Shown piece by piece: positions 46,022-57,084 of a stretch of 64,000 nt of DNA. A program made the position numbers and the translations under genes. A model generated the notes under the pieces. The model made no database searches. It was not told the origin of the DNA and saw only the letters and a list, made by a program, of their open reading frames with translations. The stretch lies in assembly GCA_973895155.1 (NCBI GenBank), contig OZ316895.1, forward strand, positions 19,158,001-19,222,000. The letters run 5' to 3'. This DNA is from Marsupella aquatica. Taxonomy: Eukaryota; Marchantiophyta. How positions within the stretch are numbered: the first letter of the stretch is position 1; each line of letters begins with the position of its first letter.

Positions 46022-46121
46022 NNNNNNNNNNNNNNNNNNNNNNNNNNNNNNNNNNNNNNNNNNNNNNNNNNNNNNNNNNNNNNNNNNNNNNNNNNNNNNN
46101 NNNNNNNNNNNNNNNNNNNNN
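46022..46121. other. 100-N assembly gap, probably zero length
   Basis: The 13 bases left of the gap (CACATAGTTGACA, 46009-46021) are repeated immediately right of it (46122-46134). Merging them reproduces the LINE sequence found in the other copies without loss. The gap is a scaffolding placeholder over an unmerged overlap. Confidence 0.9.
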
Positions 46122-49095
46122 CACATAGTTGACAAACCCTCTTTTTCCTGTCAATATCCTTCCATCTCCCTTGTTCTACTTCAAGGTGGTGTGAGCTTAG
46201 TCTATACTGAGCAATAAGTTGTCTAAGTTGTACTGAGATAGTGCTAGATAAGTATTCTTGTTCTCGATATTTCTTCATGGGGTTCACATCTCTCATGTAG
46301 TATTGCTGCCGTGGGCTAGGTTCATGCCAAAGTTTGTGCAAAGCCTTTTGCTCAAGTTTTGCTCTTAGCTTGGTTGGGTGTGTTGGCCATTCATGTTCAG
46401 GAAAATCCCAAGCATGGGCCCACCTGCACACATCTGCATACCACCCTTTAGCTGAAGATGAGCGCAAGGCATGAAAAGGAAATCTGTTTTCCTCCAACTC
46501 TCTTACACGCATGATGTATTTGAGTGTGTGGAAGAGTGCCTCCACCTCCAAAGGAAACAAGCCTGCCTCTGCAAGTGTAAGTGCATATGGGGTTTGTGAC
46601 TTGATCCCAAGCTCCATCTCAAGAAATAGCTTTTGCAGCCCCTCAATCTGTTGCCACCCAGATTTAGACACACCTGCTCCCCAAATTGGTGCTCCATAAA
46701 GAATGACTGGTTTCACCAAAGCTCCAAAGAGATGTTTCCTTAACCTCCAAGTGTGTAGACCAGCTCTTTTGCATTTGTTCATGAATGCATAAAAAGCTCT
46801 GTACCCATTGGCAGCCCTAGATTTTACACATGAGGCCCAACTCAAGTTTTGAGAGAACTCCACCCCAAGGTATTTGTAGGTCCTCACAAATTCCACCAGA
46901 TTCCCTTGGAAGTAGAGCTCTGGATTTTGTCGTGTGCCAATGCCCAAACACTTGGTCTTCTTGAGGTTGACTACCATCCCTGTTGCTTGACAAAACTCCT
47001 CCAAGGCATTGAGATGTCTTTGCAAAGCTTCTTGAGCATGAGCAAGTAGGACCACATCATCTGCAAATATAAGAAGTTGGAGGACAAACCTACCCAATTG
47101 AGTGCCAACTCCACCATGCTCCTCCAAAATGTTGTGTAGCTGATCAATGAAGATGCCAAAGAGAGTTGGTGAGAGAGGACAACCTTGGATCACCCCAAGA
47201 GTGCTCCAGATTTCTTCAGAGGTTTCCTTTGAAAGTTTGATGCGCACTTCTTGGTACAATTTAGAAACAGCCAACCTGAGCTCTTCAGGCACTTCCAACT
47301 CCACCATCCTATCCCAAAGCTTGGATCGGGAAACTTTGTCAAAGGCTTTGGAGAAGTCCACAAACAAGCAAAATAATGGTTTATGTGGAGATTTGGCCTT
47401 TTCACACAACACCCTCAAGCAGAGAATGTGATCCATAGTGCTGAATTCTCTCCTAAAACCTGCTTGTGAAGGTGCCCTTTTCATCTCACTCTCCAACCAA
47501 GAGCTTAATCTGGCTTCAAGTAGTCCTCCCAAAACTTTAGCAAAAGTATTGCCTACCATGATGGTTATGTAGTTGTGCACATCGTCCTTGTTGCCTGCCT
47601 TGAAGATAGGCACCACTCTTCTGGTCATCCAAGCTTTAGGTAAACCTAAAGCCATTGCTTGATTCAGCTCATGCACCAAGTTTGTTAGTAAAGAGGGTCC
47701 TCCCCACAAAAGAAGCTCCAAGTTCAGGCCCAACAGATCTTTAGCTTTCCCATGTTGCATGTGGGAAAGATGCACCTTCACCTCCCTCTCTGTAAACTGA
47801 ATGGTGTCCCCAAGGGGCAAAGGCATGCCACTAGCATCTGGAAAGAAATACAAGGATGTGACATAGGTTACCAGGTCCTGGTGATCCAAGGGGGGAGTAG
47901 TCTTGCCTGATTGCATTCTCTCCCAAAAACGTTTTGGATGTTTGATGAACTCCTCACATAGTGATTGTTGATGACTCTTCAAGAAGCACCTCTTCTTGTG
48001 TTTGATGAAGTTCTTGTACATAGTGAATGCCAAAAGTCTCTTTTCCCCTGAATGTGATCTTGCTTGCATCCTTGCTCTAGCACAATCCTCGTCAAACCAA
48101 GCCTTCATGTTTTGCTTTCTAGGGGGTTTGGTGGAGAAAGCAGAGGCTGCTGCTTGTGCTATGACTTCTGAGAGCTCAATCTGATCATCCAGGGTATGGA
48201 GAAGATGTTCAAAGTTGGCTTTGAAGATGACTTCTCTATCAGGGTCTAGAAACAGAGGTTTGGGTACTGGCTTTCTATGCACTTTGTTTGGGATTGTGGT
48301 CAGGTCAAGATGGAACAACAAAGGCAAGTGTGAAGACTCTGGTTGTTGATCAAGTATTTGAAAGTCAACCACTCTAGTGGCAGAGGTAGGTGAGGCAAGA
48401 AGGTAATCAATGGTACTACATCCTTGTTTAGATCTAAAAGTGTAACCAGATGATTGGGGAAATCTCTCAAGCCCATTCAATATTCTTAGATTACAAGAAG
48501 CTCCCAAATGCAAAAAGTGACGTGTCATGTCATTTGTTCTGGTGTCAAGAGCCTCTCTCACCCAAGGTATCTCTTCACTACATGATGACCAAGGTAAAGT
48601 TCCTAAGTTCTCACTTTCAGTAAATTGTTCATTAGATACCCTGGCATTAAAGTCCCCCACTATCCATGTCTCCCCTAGTGGTGATATATCATGAATGACT
48701 TGGATTAACCTATGAAATGGATAATGTGCATCAGCAATTCCCATCTTATAGACATTCATATTAAGGGGAGCAAAGTAGGTGACAATCAGAAATGATGGAG
48801 TACCTCTGGTATGAAGTCTCACCACCATGAACTGCTTGCTGGGATCTTCATGTTCAATAGAGGTGATGTGTTGAAGTTGATTCTTGGTGTAGACAGCAAT
48901 GCCTCCAAACCCTCTTCCCCGTGTGGTCTTCTTCTCATTGAAGATGGATTGTATGCAAGTAAAGCCTTTAATGCTAGGTAGAGCATTTCCCTCATATTCC
49001 CAAGTCTCCGTGAAAAGCAAGATGTCAAAATTCTCAAACAAAGGTTCCCCTCCAATTGCTGTTTCTATGGAAAGTCCTGAAACATTCCATGCCAT
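46122..49095 (-). pseudogene. LINE ORF2 of the minus-strand copy (defective near its end)
   Basis: The protein matches the intact ORF2 from MAWNVSGL through the endonuclease (WIVGDFNARV) and RT (FADD) to the Cys/His segment, where the false gap falls. Beyond the gap an extra T after TATGAGGGGG shifts the frame to a stop. One substitution relative to the other copies changes NYRTIMV to NYITIMV. The frame is otherwise open for about 1,000 codons. Confidence 0.9.
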
Positions 49096-49116
49096 GACTC
49101 TCAAGGTCCCAATCCA

Positions 49117-49888
49117 TCATTTAGAAACAACTCTCTTCTTATTGGTAACAACAGCTTGTCCATTGCGCAAGTAGGCTACCAATCCTTGGTCTTTGGCTAC
49201 CCTCACCTTCTCAAGCTCAATTTTCCTTGCTTGGACTTGTGTGGGAGTCAGATCATCATCCAACCAAATCCTTAGCCCTTTAAGCATGCTCCTGTTAGCC
49301 ATCACTCTAGCTTTCTCGGATTCAGCTGCAAACTTCACCAAGATTGGACGTGGAAGGTCCCCCTTCTTTTGCCCAATCCTATATGCTTGCAAAATGATAG
49401 GGTCATGCACTTTCATCTGAGATTGGAAGAATGAAATTGCTACCTTCTTGGTGTCTTCCTTCTCCTCCTCAACAAGGCCTGATATTTTGCAGTTGCTGAC
49501 TCTTGCATGCTGGTTCTTGTGTTCTTCTTCTAGTGCTCTCCTCTCCTCCTCCTTGGCTTGGACAAATTCCATATGTGATTGTTTTGCAGCCTGTGCAAAG
49601 GTTTTGAGCTTCTCCTCAATCTCCCCTACAGCAATGTATCACTGATTTCTCTGGGCACATACTCTTCTCCATGTCTCCAAAACACGATGCAAGCAATGAG
49701 AGTTGCTTACCATTCTCCTGAGTTTGAGATCGAAGATCACTAATCAACCTCTTTTGCTTGACATTCTCATTCTTTAGCTCCGTCACCTCCTTGCTGAGCG
49801 TGGTAATCTCAATTGCGGAGTTTTCAGCCACAACTAAGATTTTCTCAAGCAAAGCCTTGAGATGGGCAATCTCCTCCGTTGCCATCAC
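49117..49888 (-). pseudogene. LINE ORF1 of the minus-strand copy, frameshifted
   Basis: It has the same coiled-coil and ORF1p-like protein as at 15569-16339, starting MATEEIAHLKALLEKIL. Two bases are missing after CAGTGATACAT (about 49,635), so translation ends at VIHCCRGD. The rest (MEFVQAKEEERRALEEEHKN onward) is open in another frame. As in the intact copy, the ORF1 stop and ORF2 are in one frame. Confidence 0.9.
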
Positions 49889-49892
49889 AAAG

Positions 49893-49970
49893 CTGAAACT
49901 GTTGTTAGAATGTACTCTTAGACGACAAATAGAAATTGGGAGCAGTAGAGGATGTCAGTTGCAGCTCTAC
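49893..49970 (-). other. 78-bp intron in LINE 5'UTR
   Basis: On the minus strand, TGGCAAAG is followed by GTAGAGCTGC, a branch-like TTCTAAC and the acceptor ACAGTTTCAG, then CTTTGTGATGG just before the ORF1 ATG. The intact copy has TGGCAAAG joined directly to CTTTGTGATGG (near 15,560). The missing segment therefore has exact GT-AG ends. Confidence 0.88.
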
Positions 49971-50424
49971 CTTTGCCAGTGATACACTCTCGCTGTTTGC
50001 AACACTCTGCCAAAATCTGAGCTCAAACTGCAGCCGATTGCCCTTCCAACTCGAAGTGAAATTTCGCCCCAAGCTCAGAATCCCGAAACTAGACACGTAG
50101 CAGATCGCGCATGCTAAAGTGCATACCAAACGATGTTGGTTGCAGCTCTAACTTTGCCAGTGATACATTCTCGCTGTTTCCAATGCTCTGGCAAAGTCTG
50201 AGCTTAAACCGCAGCCAATTTCCCTTCCAACTCGAAGTGAAATTTCGCCCCATGCTCAGAATTGCGAAACTGGAGACGTAACAGATCGACCTGTCCTTGT
50301 ACAAGTCGACCTCCCTCTATTCATGAACGTCTTTCACCTTCAGTGAACTCTACAATTATCACTCAAAACCAAATCTGATTGATGAAGCAATCACCAGATT
50401 GCCACATCGGCGAATGTAATCCCG

Positions 50425-52819
50425 TCAAGATAGTTCTTCTTGAGTAGAAAGAGAAGAAAAAGACTTACTTTGCTTCCCAGACAAGACTGATCCATCTTTG
50501 GATGTGTCCTTCACCGGCATCTTCCAAGGTCTCCTCAATCTACTCCGGTCGACAATGGCAGCTACACCAAGAACAGCTTTCTCCATTGCCTCACATCCGC
50601 CAGCCTTTGCTTCTGCAGGAGCTAATTTGGACTCTGTAATGTACGACTCTGGTATCAAGCCTCAATTTATCATATGAAAGGCTGCCTTCTCTATTGTGTC
50701 AAATGTAGTGCCCATTTGTCTGATTCTAAATACCATGGACAGTGAAGGACTTCCCACTCACTCATCTTCCTTGGAGCCTCCACTCCCTCACATGGGTACA
50801 TCGAGTACTCTCCATATTTAACGGAGGTTGGATCCTCTTTCACCCCTACTATCCAAGGCAAGAAGCAAGCAGGATAGGACCACCAATATGTTTTGTCAGC
50901 AACTTCTCTATCCACAAAAAAACCATATGTATATCGCTTTGCCCTCCTCCAAAAAAGTGAGATGTCAATCTTCTCACCCGACTTTGGTGGCCAAATCTGT
51001 TTGAAAAAATGAGATTTCACTCTCGTTTGGAAATCTTCAAAGTCCTCCTCTATGTCAAGGATCAGCGATGGCTTTGTCTTCTCAGACAAAGTAAGGATCC
51101 TTGCATCTGGAATAGTTGGGATCAACTCTGAAATAATCTCAGACATGAGCAAAGAACAAATTGACTTGACCTGCTCCCATACAGCCCATCGGTGAAGCCA
51201 AAGTTTTGTTTCGCTGTCCGAGAATTGACCAGGGTGGAAGTACTTCTTGCAAAGCTCAGGTCTGCATTGTGCCTTGAGTAGTACACATCTGAGCTGCGGA
51301 GTCAACAAAGAGACACTCGTAAATAGCCTCGCACGATCGAGACCACATGACACATTACCCCTTCCTTTATCGTCTGTTCGTTGGGCCTCCTTCCTCTCAT
51401 GTTTGCAGTAGATGTGCATCTCAACACACTTCTGGAAAAAGTCACCAAACTCAGGATTCAGGAGAGGTCCAATCTTTGGCACCTTCACATTCCAATCTGC
51501 TAGTTGCTCCTTCATCATGTCTTTCATAGCCATGTCTTGCGCAGCTTTTGAAAGAGGTTCTCCTTGCGCTTCTTTCAATTGGAACTTCTTCTTCAAATCT
51601 TCCATCTGCGCTGCAATATTAGCAGCAGACAGAATGTACGTGCAGGCATTGAGTGTCATGTTCTTCGAATACCAAGCCAGTTTCCTGATATTTGCCATCT
51701 TTTGCTGGAAAAGTTTGTAGTTGGCTGCATCAATGATATCTTTGTATACAGAAAGGTCATTGCTGAGCACCTTCTGGACTCGCTCTGCTTCGAGGACCCA
51801 AGAATTCTCAACATGACATTGAGTCAACTTGAACCAAAGAAACAGGTCAGCGAGATCGCTAACAAGAGGAACTAAAACAATTTTATATACAATTCACTGC
51901 TTGAAGGAAAAGAAACAAACCTATTCAATGCATGCATTGCCGACTCAATCTGCACAAATGAGTTCTTGTCACCCTTGAAAATTTGGCAAACAACTTGAGG
52001 ATGATATTTGACATCATGTGGATTCTCGTCCGCAAGCTACATCCATTAGTAGAGACGATGATTTCCATCAAAAACACAGAACATTTTGTCTTTCAAAATT
52101 TTGAAAGCTTCGTGAGAATCACATTTTCTCTCAAATTCTTCATTCTAAAGAATCCACATGTCATCCCACGACTCTCGAATCACATCGTCGCACATCTGGA
52201 CATGGCCATCTTTGTCGGTCATTTGTACGTAAAATCGAGGCGCATCCTCGATGTATCCCCGCATCCGGAATTCATTCTTGAGTGTCTCGATTGCAGTCAA
52301 GTTTTTTTGCAAGGACCAAACGATCTGCATGTTTCGCATTCTGCAAAGGGGAATCCTCGGAGGAGCGAGGGGGAATCCAAATTTGTCATTTCCAAATGGG
52401 AAACGATGGTGATTGATGACAACAAAATAGGGTTCTGAAGCTCCAGATTGAAACGTAGGATTCACAACATCTACTTGGTTCACCATCTTCGGTCTCCTCG
52501 ATGTTTTCAATCCCGCCTAGAGTGCCTTCTTGTTTGCTGTGGACCTTGTCTCCCTTTGGCTTGACTCGACTGACTTGAACGATCCTATTGATGACAAGCT
52601 CTCGGGTGAAGACAATGGCTCCATCAGCGGGTCCGTGAAGTGATAAGGGTACGAACAGGTCAAGGTCAAGGGTGACATGCTTTGCAAACGTAAAGAAACC
52701 CGAGAATCGATCATGCAGTCAAAGATAGAATTGTACCCTCGTCTGTTGCTTTCACCTGAATGCAGCGCCCGGTCATGAAAAGAGATACAGATATTCTGTA
52801 CGACTCTCCTCACAATCAT
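50425..52819 (-). pseudogene. ParB/sulfiredoxin-like protein of a DNA element (decayed)
   Basis: From the ATG at 52819 one frame runs through four stops (near 52,515, 52,142, 52,035 and 52,029) to an intron-like segment (51828-51920, GT-AG). It continues at 51827-50691, shifts frame once near 50,700, and ends near 50,425, for about 650 codons in all. Near 52,050 it reads KMFCVFDGNHRLY: a strand followed by G-N-H-R, the catalytic loop signature of the ParB/sulfiredoxin fold. Before it comes a helix-rich segment (LTAIETLKNEFRMRGYIEDA). The C-terminal half has helical (AAQMEDLKKKFQLKEAQGEP) and Trp/Tyr-rich segments without a family I know. It is divergent from the transposase gene at 53.3 kb and shares its palindromes. 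The fold call is an inference from a short motif. Confidence 0.5.
51846..51863. repeat. 18-bp palindrome 1 (GTCAGCGAGATCGCTAAC)
   Basis: A near-palindrome inside the intron-like segment of the ParB-like gene. It matches the consensus GCTAGCGANNTCGCTAGC. Confidence 0.85.
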
Positions 52820-53010
52820 TTTTTAGACACCGTCAGGTATACATGTACTTCCGGAAATACGAAGAACCGAACTCACGACTGAAAGAAAAGTCTCTAATAA
52901 CAGAGAGACATGTGTCCTGTCCTGTACCGTACCATTGACATATAGGTACCCGTTGACCAATTCCAACGGATATAAACGGTCATAATGGTCACTTACGAGA
53001 AACTATTTTT

Positions 53011-53028
53011 GCTAGCAACATCGCTAGC
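53011..53028. repeat. 18-bp palindrome 2 (GCTAGCAACATCGCTAGC)
   Basis: Located in the shared upstream region of the two divergent genes. Confidence 0.85.
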
Positions 53029-53104
53029 CAAAAACTGGTCACTAAATCCATGAGCTCGTGAAGGTTGTTTGGTACGTTTTTGAACCATTTTACATGGTGA
53101 TTGA

Positions 53105-53122
53105 GCTAGCGATCTTGCTAGC
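53105..53122. repeat. 18-bp palindrome 3 (GCTAGCGATCTTGCTAGC)
   Basis: Lies 94 bp after palindrome 2, in the shared upstream region. Confidence 0.88.
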
Positions 53123-55345
53123 TTTATCATTCCGTAAATAGTTTCATATAAGACAAAATAATGGTCAGGTAACGGGAATAAGAGGCATTTATTAAATAAA
53201 TACGTTGAGTCAAACACCAACACGAGCACGTTTCCTCATATGTATTTGGAGAAAGAAGAGAGCAAAGTATCTCACATTTGAGGATTGTTGTAGACTGTAA
53301 TGTCCAAAACTGTTAGCATGTCTTCTTTGGGGTCGAAGGTTGTGATCGAGAGAAAGAAGACGGGTGATGTTGTTGTTTTGGATGTTCTGGAGAATAATGT
53401 TATCTCTATGAAGGAGTCTTTCCTCTCATCGAGGTTTGGGCTTTTGGAAGATGATTTCATCTGGAAGTTGTTCCTTCTTTACTCTCGGAATGGATCCAAA
53501 AGTCACGAGGTGCCGGATAATGGTTCAGGAATATTGCCAGAGAGAGCTTGGGACCTAAAGTGTGGTTCAGCAACAGAGCTTGTCTCTTGTAAGGATGACA
53601 TTGCACATATCAATGTTTCAGATCCAGAATTGCCGACTTGCCCGTCACTTGCAGTACCCAAAATTATCTACATCTCCCCTGAGAGTGTGGGTTGGGATCT
53701 CTCTTCTGTGTCGACGAAGTCTTCTGAGAAAGCCATTTTTGAAGCAGCGAGTCAAAACGAGTTTCAATCTCAGCTAGTTCTTTATCGAGTTAGTGCATAT
53801 GATGCCTTCCTCAATATTACTGGGTCAAGCGAGTTGGCAAATTTCCGGAGGGGAAACGATTGGAAGGAGATTCAAGTGCAGACTTTGCCCACTTCATACA
53901 ACGAAAACTGTGTTTTTGAGCTTCCTCCAATCGAAGGTCAATTTCGCCGAGGATATGGTCTTCAGGATATGGATAGGGATAATGACGGCTACCCATGGAC
54001 AAGACTTCTCACAACTTCAGCTAATCTCAAACCTCGCAACCACTGGTCTGTGTCAAAAGTCAGATGTGCCGGTGTACTTGAATGTCAAAATCTGGTCTGT
54101 AGAAAGTTGAAGCACACCGGTTCAAAAAATGACTCTTCCTTCCGAGAAAAGGGACAATTTACTGAGCCATTTTCATCTTGGTGAGCTTGTGGAGGAAGGA
54201 GGGTTGGTGTGCGGATTCTGTGAGGAGAGGCCTCTCTGCATCCGCGAATGTCCGGCTAAACTTTTGTACGTCTATCCTAAGCCGTCTCTTGAGTCAAATG
54301 TTGTGAAACATATGTCTCGATTGGCTGTTCATATGGGTTCCCATGACCACGTTGTTTGGAAAGGGAAATCTCGATTGGCAAAAAAGCAGGCGAAGGAGAT
54401 AGTTTCTGGTGTTCATAAAGCAAATCCCGTGTGTATGTCAGGGCATGTTCTTAACAAGTCTATAGGAAACCTGGTTTCTCTTTTGCATCCAGAGTCTTCT
54501 TTAGAACTATCGAAAGAAGAAGAGAGAGAGATTTGGGAATCGATGAAGGTTGTGTCCACTGTTGAGAAATTCCAGGCCATATTCCAGAGCGTGAAAATGG
54601 ATAACCCAAAAAAAGGTGAGTTGGATTCTCTTCGTGAGATGCAAGCCCGGAATAACTTTCCTTACGTTCAGAGGTACCTTTTCCCTAGCCAGGGGAGCAA
54701 GACCGATAGGGCTCATGTCTTCAAAATGAGTACCAATGGCCCAGGTTCTGGTGTCGATATTCTCAGGCAGATGAGGAGTGGAGGTGAGCTGGAAGGAGCA
54801 TGGGTCAGTTCTGATGTAATGCGGAGAATAAGCACTGGGTGGCTGACATTCAGCGCCCATGTGTACGACCATAATTACAGGTCCCTTTGTACCATCTTCA
54901 CTTGTGAGCTTCGTGCGGAGGACTCCTTATCTCTCGAAACCGCATGGAGATATATGATTGAAGTTGCCTCTGATCATGACGTGCATGACCCACTCATTGG
55001 AGGATTTATTGCCGATAATGCTGAGGCTGGATGGATCGCCATTCGGAATGTTTTTTTGGAGGTGTCCGTCACCCAGAGAAGGAGCACAGTGACGCCTTTC
55101 ACTTTGCTCAATCTCTTTGTCGTCACACATTGGAGGGTATTTGGGAAGATCGTCATCGGGAGCACTATAAATTGTGGGAAAGGCTGAGAATAGCACCAAC
55201 ATATGTTCAGGCATACCGAGTTGCTAACGAAATCCATCGTTGGTGGAAGGAAGGAAACTGCTATGCTAGGAAATTGAAATCTCTCCAAGGATGGATATCT
55301 TGGTGGGTCATGAGGTCCAGGCAGTGGGGGAACTTCATCCGCGTT

Positions 55346-55443
55346 GTAAGTGTCCTATTTCCTTTCTCTTTGACGTCATTGTTTTTTTGCTAGCGACCTC
55401 GCTGGCATATCAGGTCCGTTTCTGACTGTGGACTTTTTCACAG
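55346..55443 (+). other. 98-bp intron in the transposase gene, containing a palindrome
   Basis: GTAAGTGTCC to TTTTTCACAG, phase 0. It links NFIRV to MQTAMESALMPNCTGAESV and contains palindrome 4. Confidence 0.8.
55389..55406. repeat. 18-bp palindrome 4 (GCTAGCGACCTCGCTGGC)
   Basis: Located in the middle of the transposase intron. Confidence 0.88.
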
Positions 55444-55859
55444 ATGCAAACCGCAATGGAGTCAGCCTTGATGCCAAATTGTACTGGAGCGGAATCAGTC
55501 CATGCATCCATGAGATCCTGCCAAATGAAGAAACTAGTGGGATTGATTGAAGCATCTGAGGTGGACCAGAATCGTACTGCGGGGAAAAATTGTTGCTTTT
55601 ACTGCCTATAGTGAAGGTGTTCACAGAGGCCAGGGGCTGACCATTTTGGAATTAGCATATAGGAACGCCGATGCTATGGGATCAATGGATGCTTACAAAA
55701 AGGCAGCAAATCTTTTGCTTGAGTCTTCAGCTAAGTATGAATTCTATAGAACAGTACCATTACATGGCGATATCCGAACAACATCCACAAAGAGGAAAGG
55801 GAAAGCTTCAGCTACAATCCACGAGAATGACTCCCACAGACATGACAAAGTGTCACGCA

Positions 55860-56844
55860 CAACAACTTCTCCTTCAGGTCTAAAAAGGCGTAATCTCTAT
55901 CCTGAATTCCGCTTCGTCAATGTTTCGGAGCTACTTGGGAAGCTCAGAATTAAGGCTATTATGGGCCTGTGGGATGAGGCAACCCACTCTTGGAGACCGT
56001 TAACAGAAAGGTGGCACAAACTACGTGGGTTTGACCTGGCTTACCGGGACCGCAGCAGGCTCTTTCTTCAAAAGATACGGGACCAAGCAAACTGTGACTG
56101 GGGATATAAACCAGGTGCAAGAATGTGGCGCTGGGCTGATGATCAGAGGTCTTCAACGTATTTTAAAATACCCAATCATCGCATTTACCAGATGCTGAGG
56201 CCAAAAGGGGCTGATTATCAGAGATGGAACAGGATATGGGGCTCAGAGTACACGGAGACACAATGGATGAAATGCTAGGCAAATCTATGGCGATCTGATC
56301 TTTCTACAAGGGCTAAAACCTTCATCTGGAGAATTATTGTGGGAGGTCTCTTCACGGGCTCCCGAGCTCTTACCATCGGGGCGGACTGGGGATCTGCTCC
56401 TTTTGCTTGGAACACCTGGAGACGATCCCCCACCTTTTCTTTCACTGTCCATTTGCGTCCACATGCTGGAGTTTTGGGCTTGAAGTGGGACAGGGCTTTT
56501 TGTTCAGTTATGGACATGGTATGCTGGATCTACTGGAGGCTTTTGTCGGACGAGCACATACCCACACTACTAGACTATTTCTAACGTATAAGCTACTATG
56601 GGCTCTATGGCTAGCACGGAATGAACAGGTTTTAAAAAAACTGAATAAACGTGCTTTTGATTTTAAACTTGTGCTTTCAGAAACTGTTTCCAACCTGTTT
56701 GCTGTCAGCAGACGTTTCCCGCAGAGTAGGAAGTATGACAGACTGCAAAGAGCAAGGGATTGGCTGAACGCAGAACGACTGAGATTAAACTATAGAAATG
56801 ACTTTAGGATTGTTCACTCTCAGAGACATAGGGACCAGGTTTAG
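55860..56844 (+). pseudogene. LINE ORF2 C-terminal fragment (zf-RVT type), different family
   Basis: After an unclear border (55.6-55.9 kb) the frame reads the tail of a plant L1-type ORF2: IMGLWDEATHSWRPLTERWH, a segment with YFKIPNHRIYQML, and RAKTFIWRIIVGGLFTGSRA. It then reads the zinc-binding tail HLETIPHLFFHCPFASTCW and LLWALWLARNEQVLKKLNK. A stop at about 56,278 and a frameshift near 56,410 break it. It differs from the 15-19 kb LINE family. It appears to have inserted into the transposase gene. Its 3'UTR probably runs to about 57,080. Confidence 0.8.
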
Positions 56845-57084
56845 AACAAAGTTCAGAAGATTATGCTGGTAATAGCACAAGGGTGATTGAGCATCAGGAA
56901 GATTGCTCCTTATGCTTGGAATGGCACTGTTTATTGGATTGATGAGGTGGTTGTCTAGGACCATAGATTTTGACAACCACCCTTGTCGGGATGTGTATAT
57001 AATATTCTGTCTGTGATGGAACATTCCCTGTTTGCTCCCCCCCGCCGTGGGGTTTTTGCGGCTTATTTTATTTTTGTCACGCGA

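Larger units (their letters stand above)
45768..50300 (-). mobile_element. LINE copy with 5'UTR intron retained; minus arm of an inverted repeat
   Basis: It carries 5'UTR monomers at about 50,269 and 50,088, an intron at 49893-49970, a broken ORF1 and a long ORF2. It ends at the ORF2 stop region (TATGTCCTCAAAGAAACTAT) without the family 3'UTR. A short duplication (CTATGGACCTAGAGAGCC twice, about 45,785-45,822) lies at its end. ORF1 loses 2 bp near 49,635, so it stops early. ORF2 has an added T near 45,953 and the C7 run, so both proteins are defective. Confidence 0.92.
52820..53299. promoter_or_regulatory. Bidirectional intergenic region of the DNA element
   Basis: These 480 bp separate the divergent starts of the ParB-like gene (-) and the transposase gene (+). 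They hold palindromes 2 and 3. An AT-rich TTTATTAAATAAATA at about 53,188 lies upstream of the transposase ATG and could serve as its TATA region. The promoter role is inferred from layout. Confidence 0.5.
53300..55608 (+). pseudogene. MULE-like DDE transposase, 5' part (frameshifted, one intron)
   Basis: The ATG at 53300 opens a 294-codon frame. A frame change near 54,130-54,180 leads into 54129-55055, and a T7 run at 55051-55057 shifts it again. A GT-AG intron (55346-55443) then joins to 55444. The N-terminal part has a Cys/His cluster (RCAGVLECQNLVCRKLKH, LVCGFCEERPLCIRECPAK, HMGSHDH) like those in front of many transposases. The core reads FSAHVYDHNYRSLCTIFTCE, LSLETAWRYMIEVASDHD, GFIADNAEAGWIAIRNVF and DAFHFAQSL. 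It is followed by GAESVHASMRSCQMKKLVGL, a layout like Mutator-type DDE enzymes. The matching SWIM finger lies at 60.4 kb, beyond later insertions. Assignment to Mutator is probable, not certain. Confidence 0.65.

Noticed and set aside
53300-54184. Separate host gene in front of the transposase
   Set aside because: Its end overlaps the next frame within the Cys/His cluster, and the two read as one transposase N-terminus split by a frameshift.
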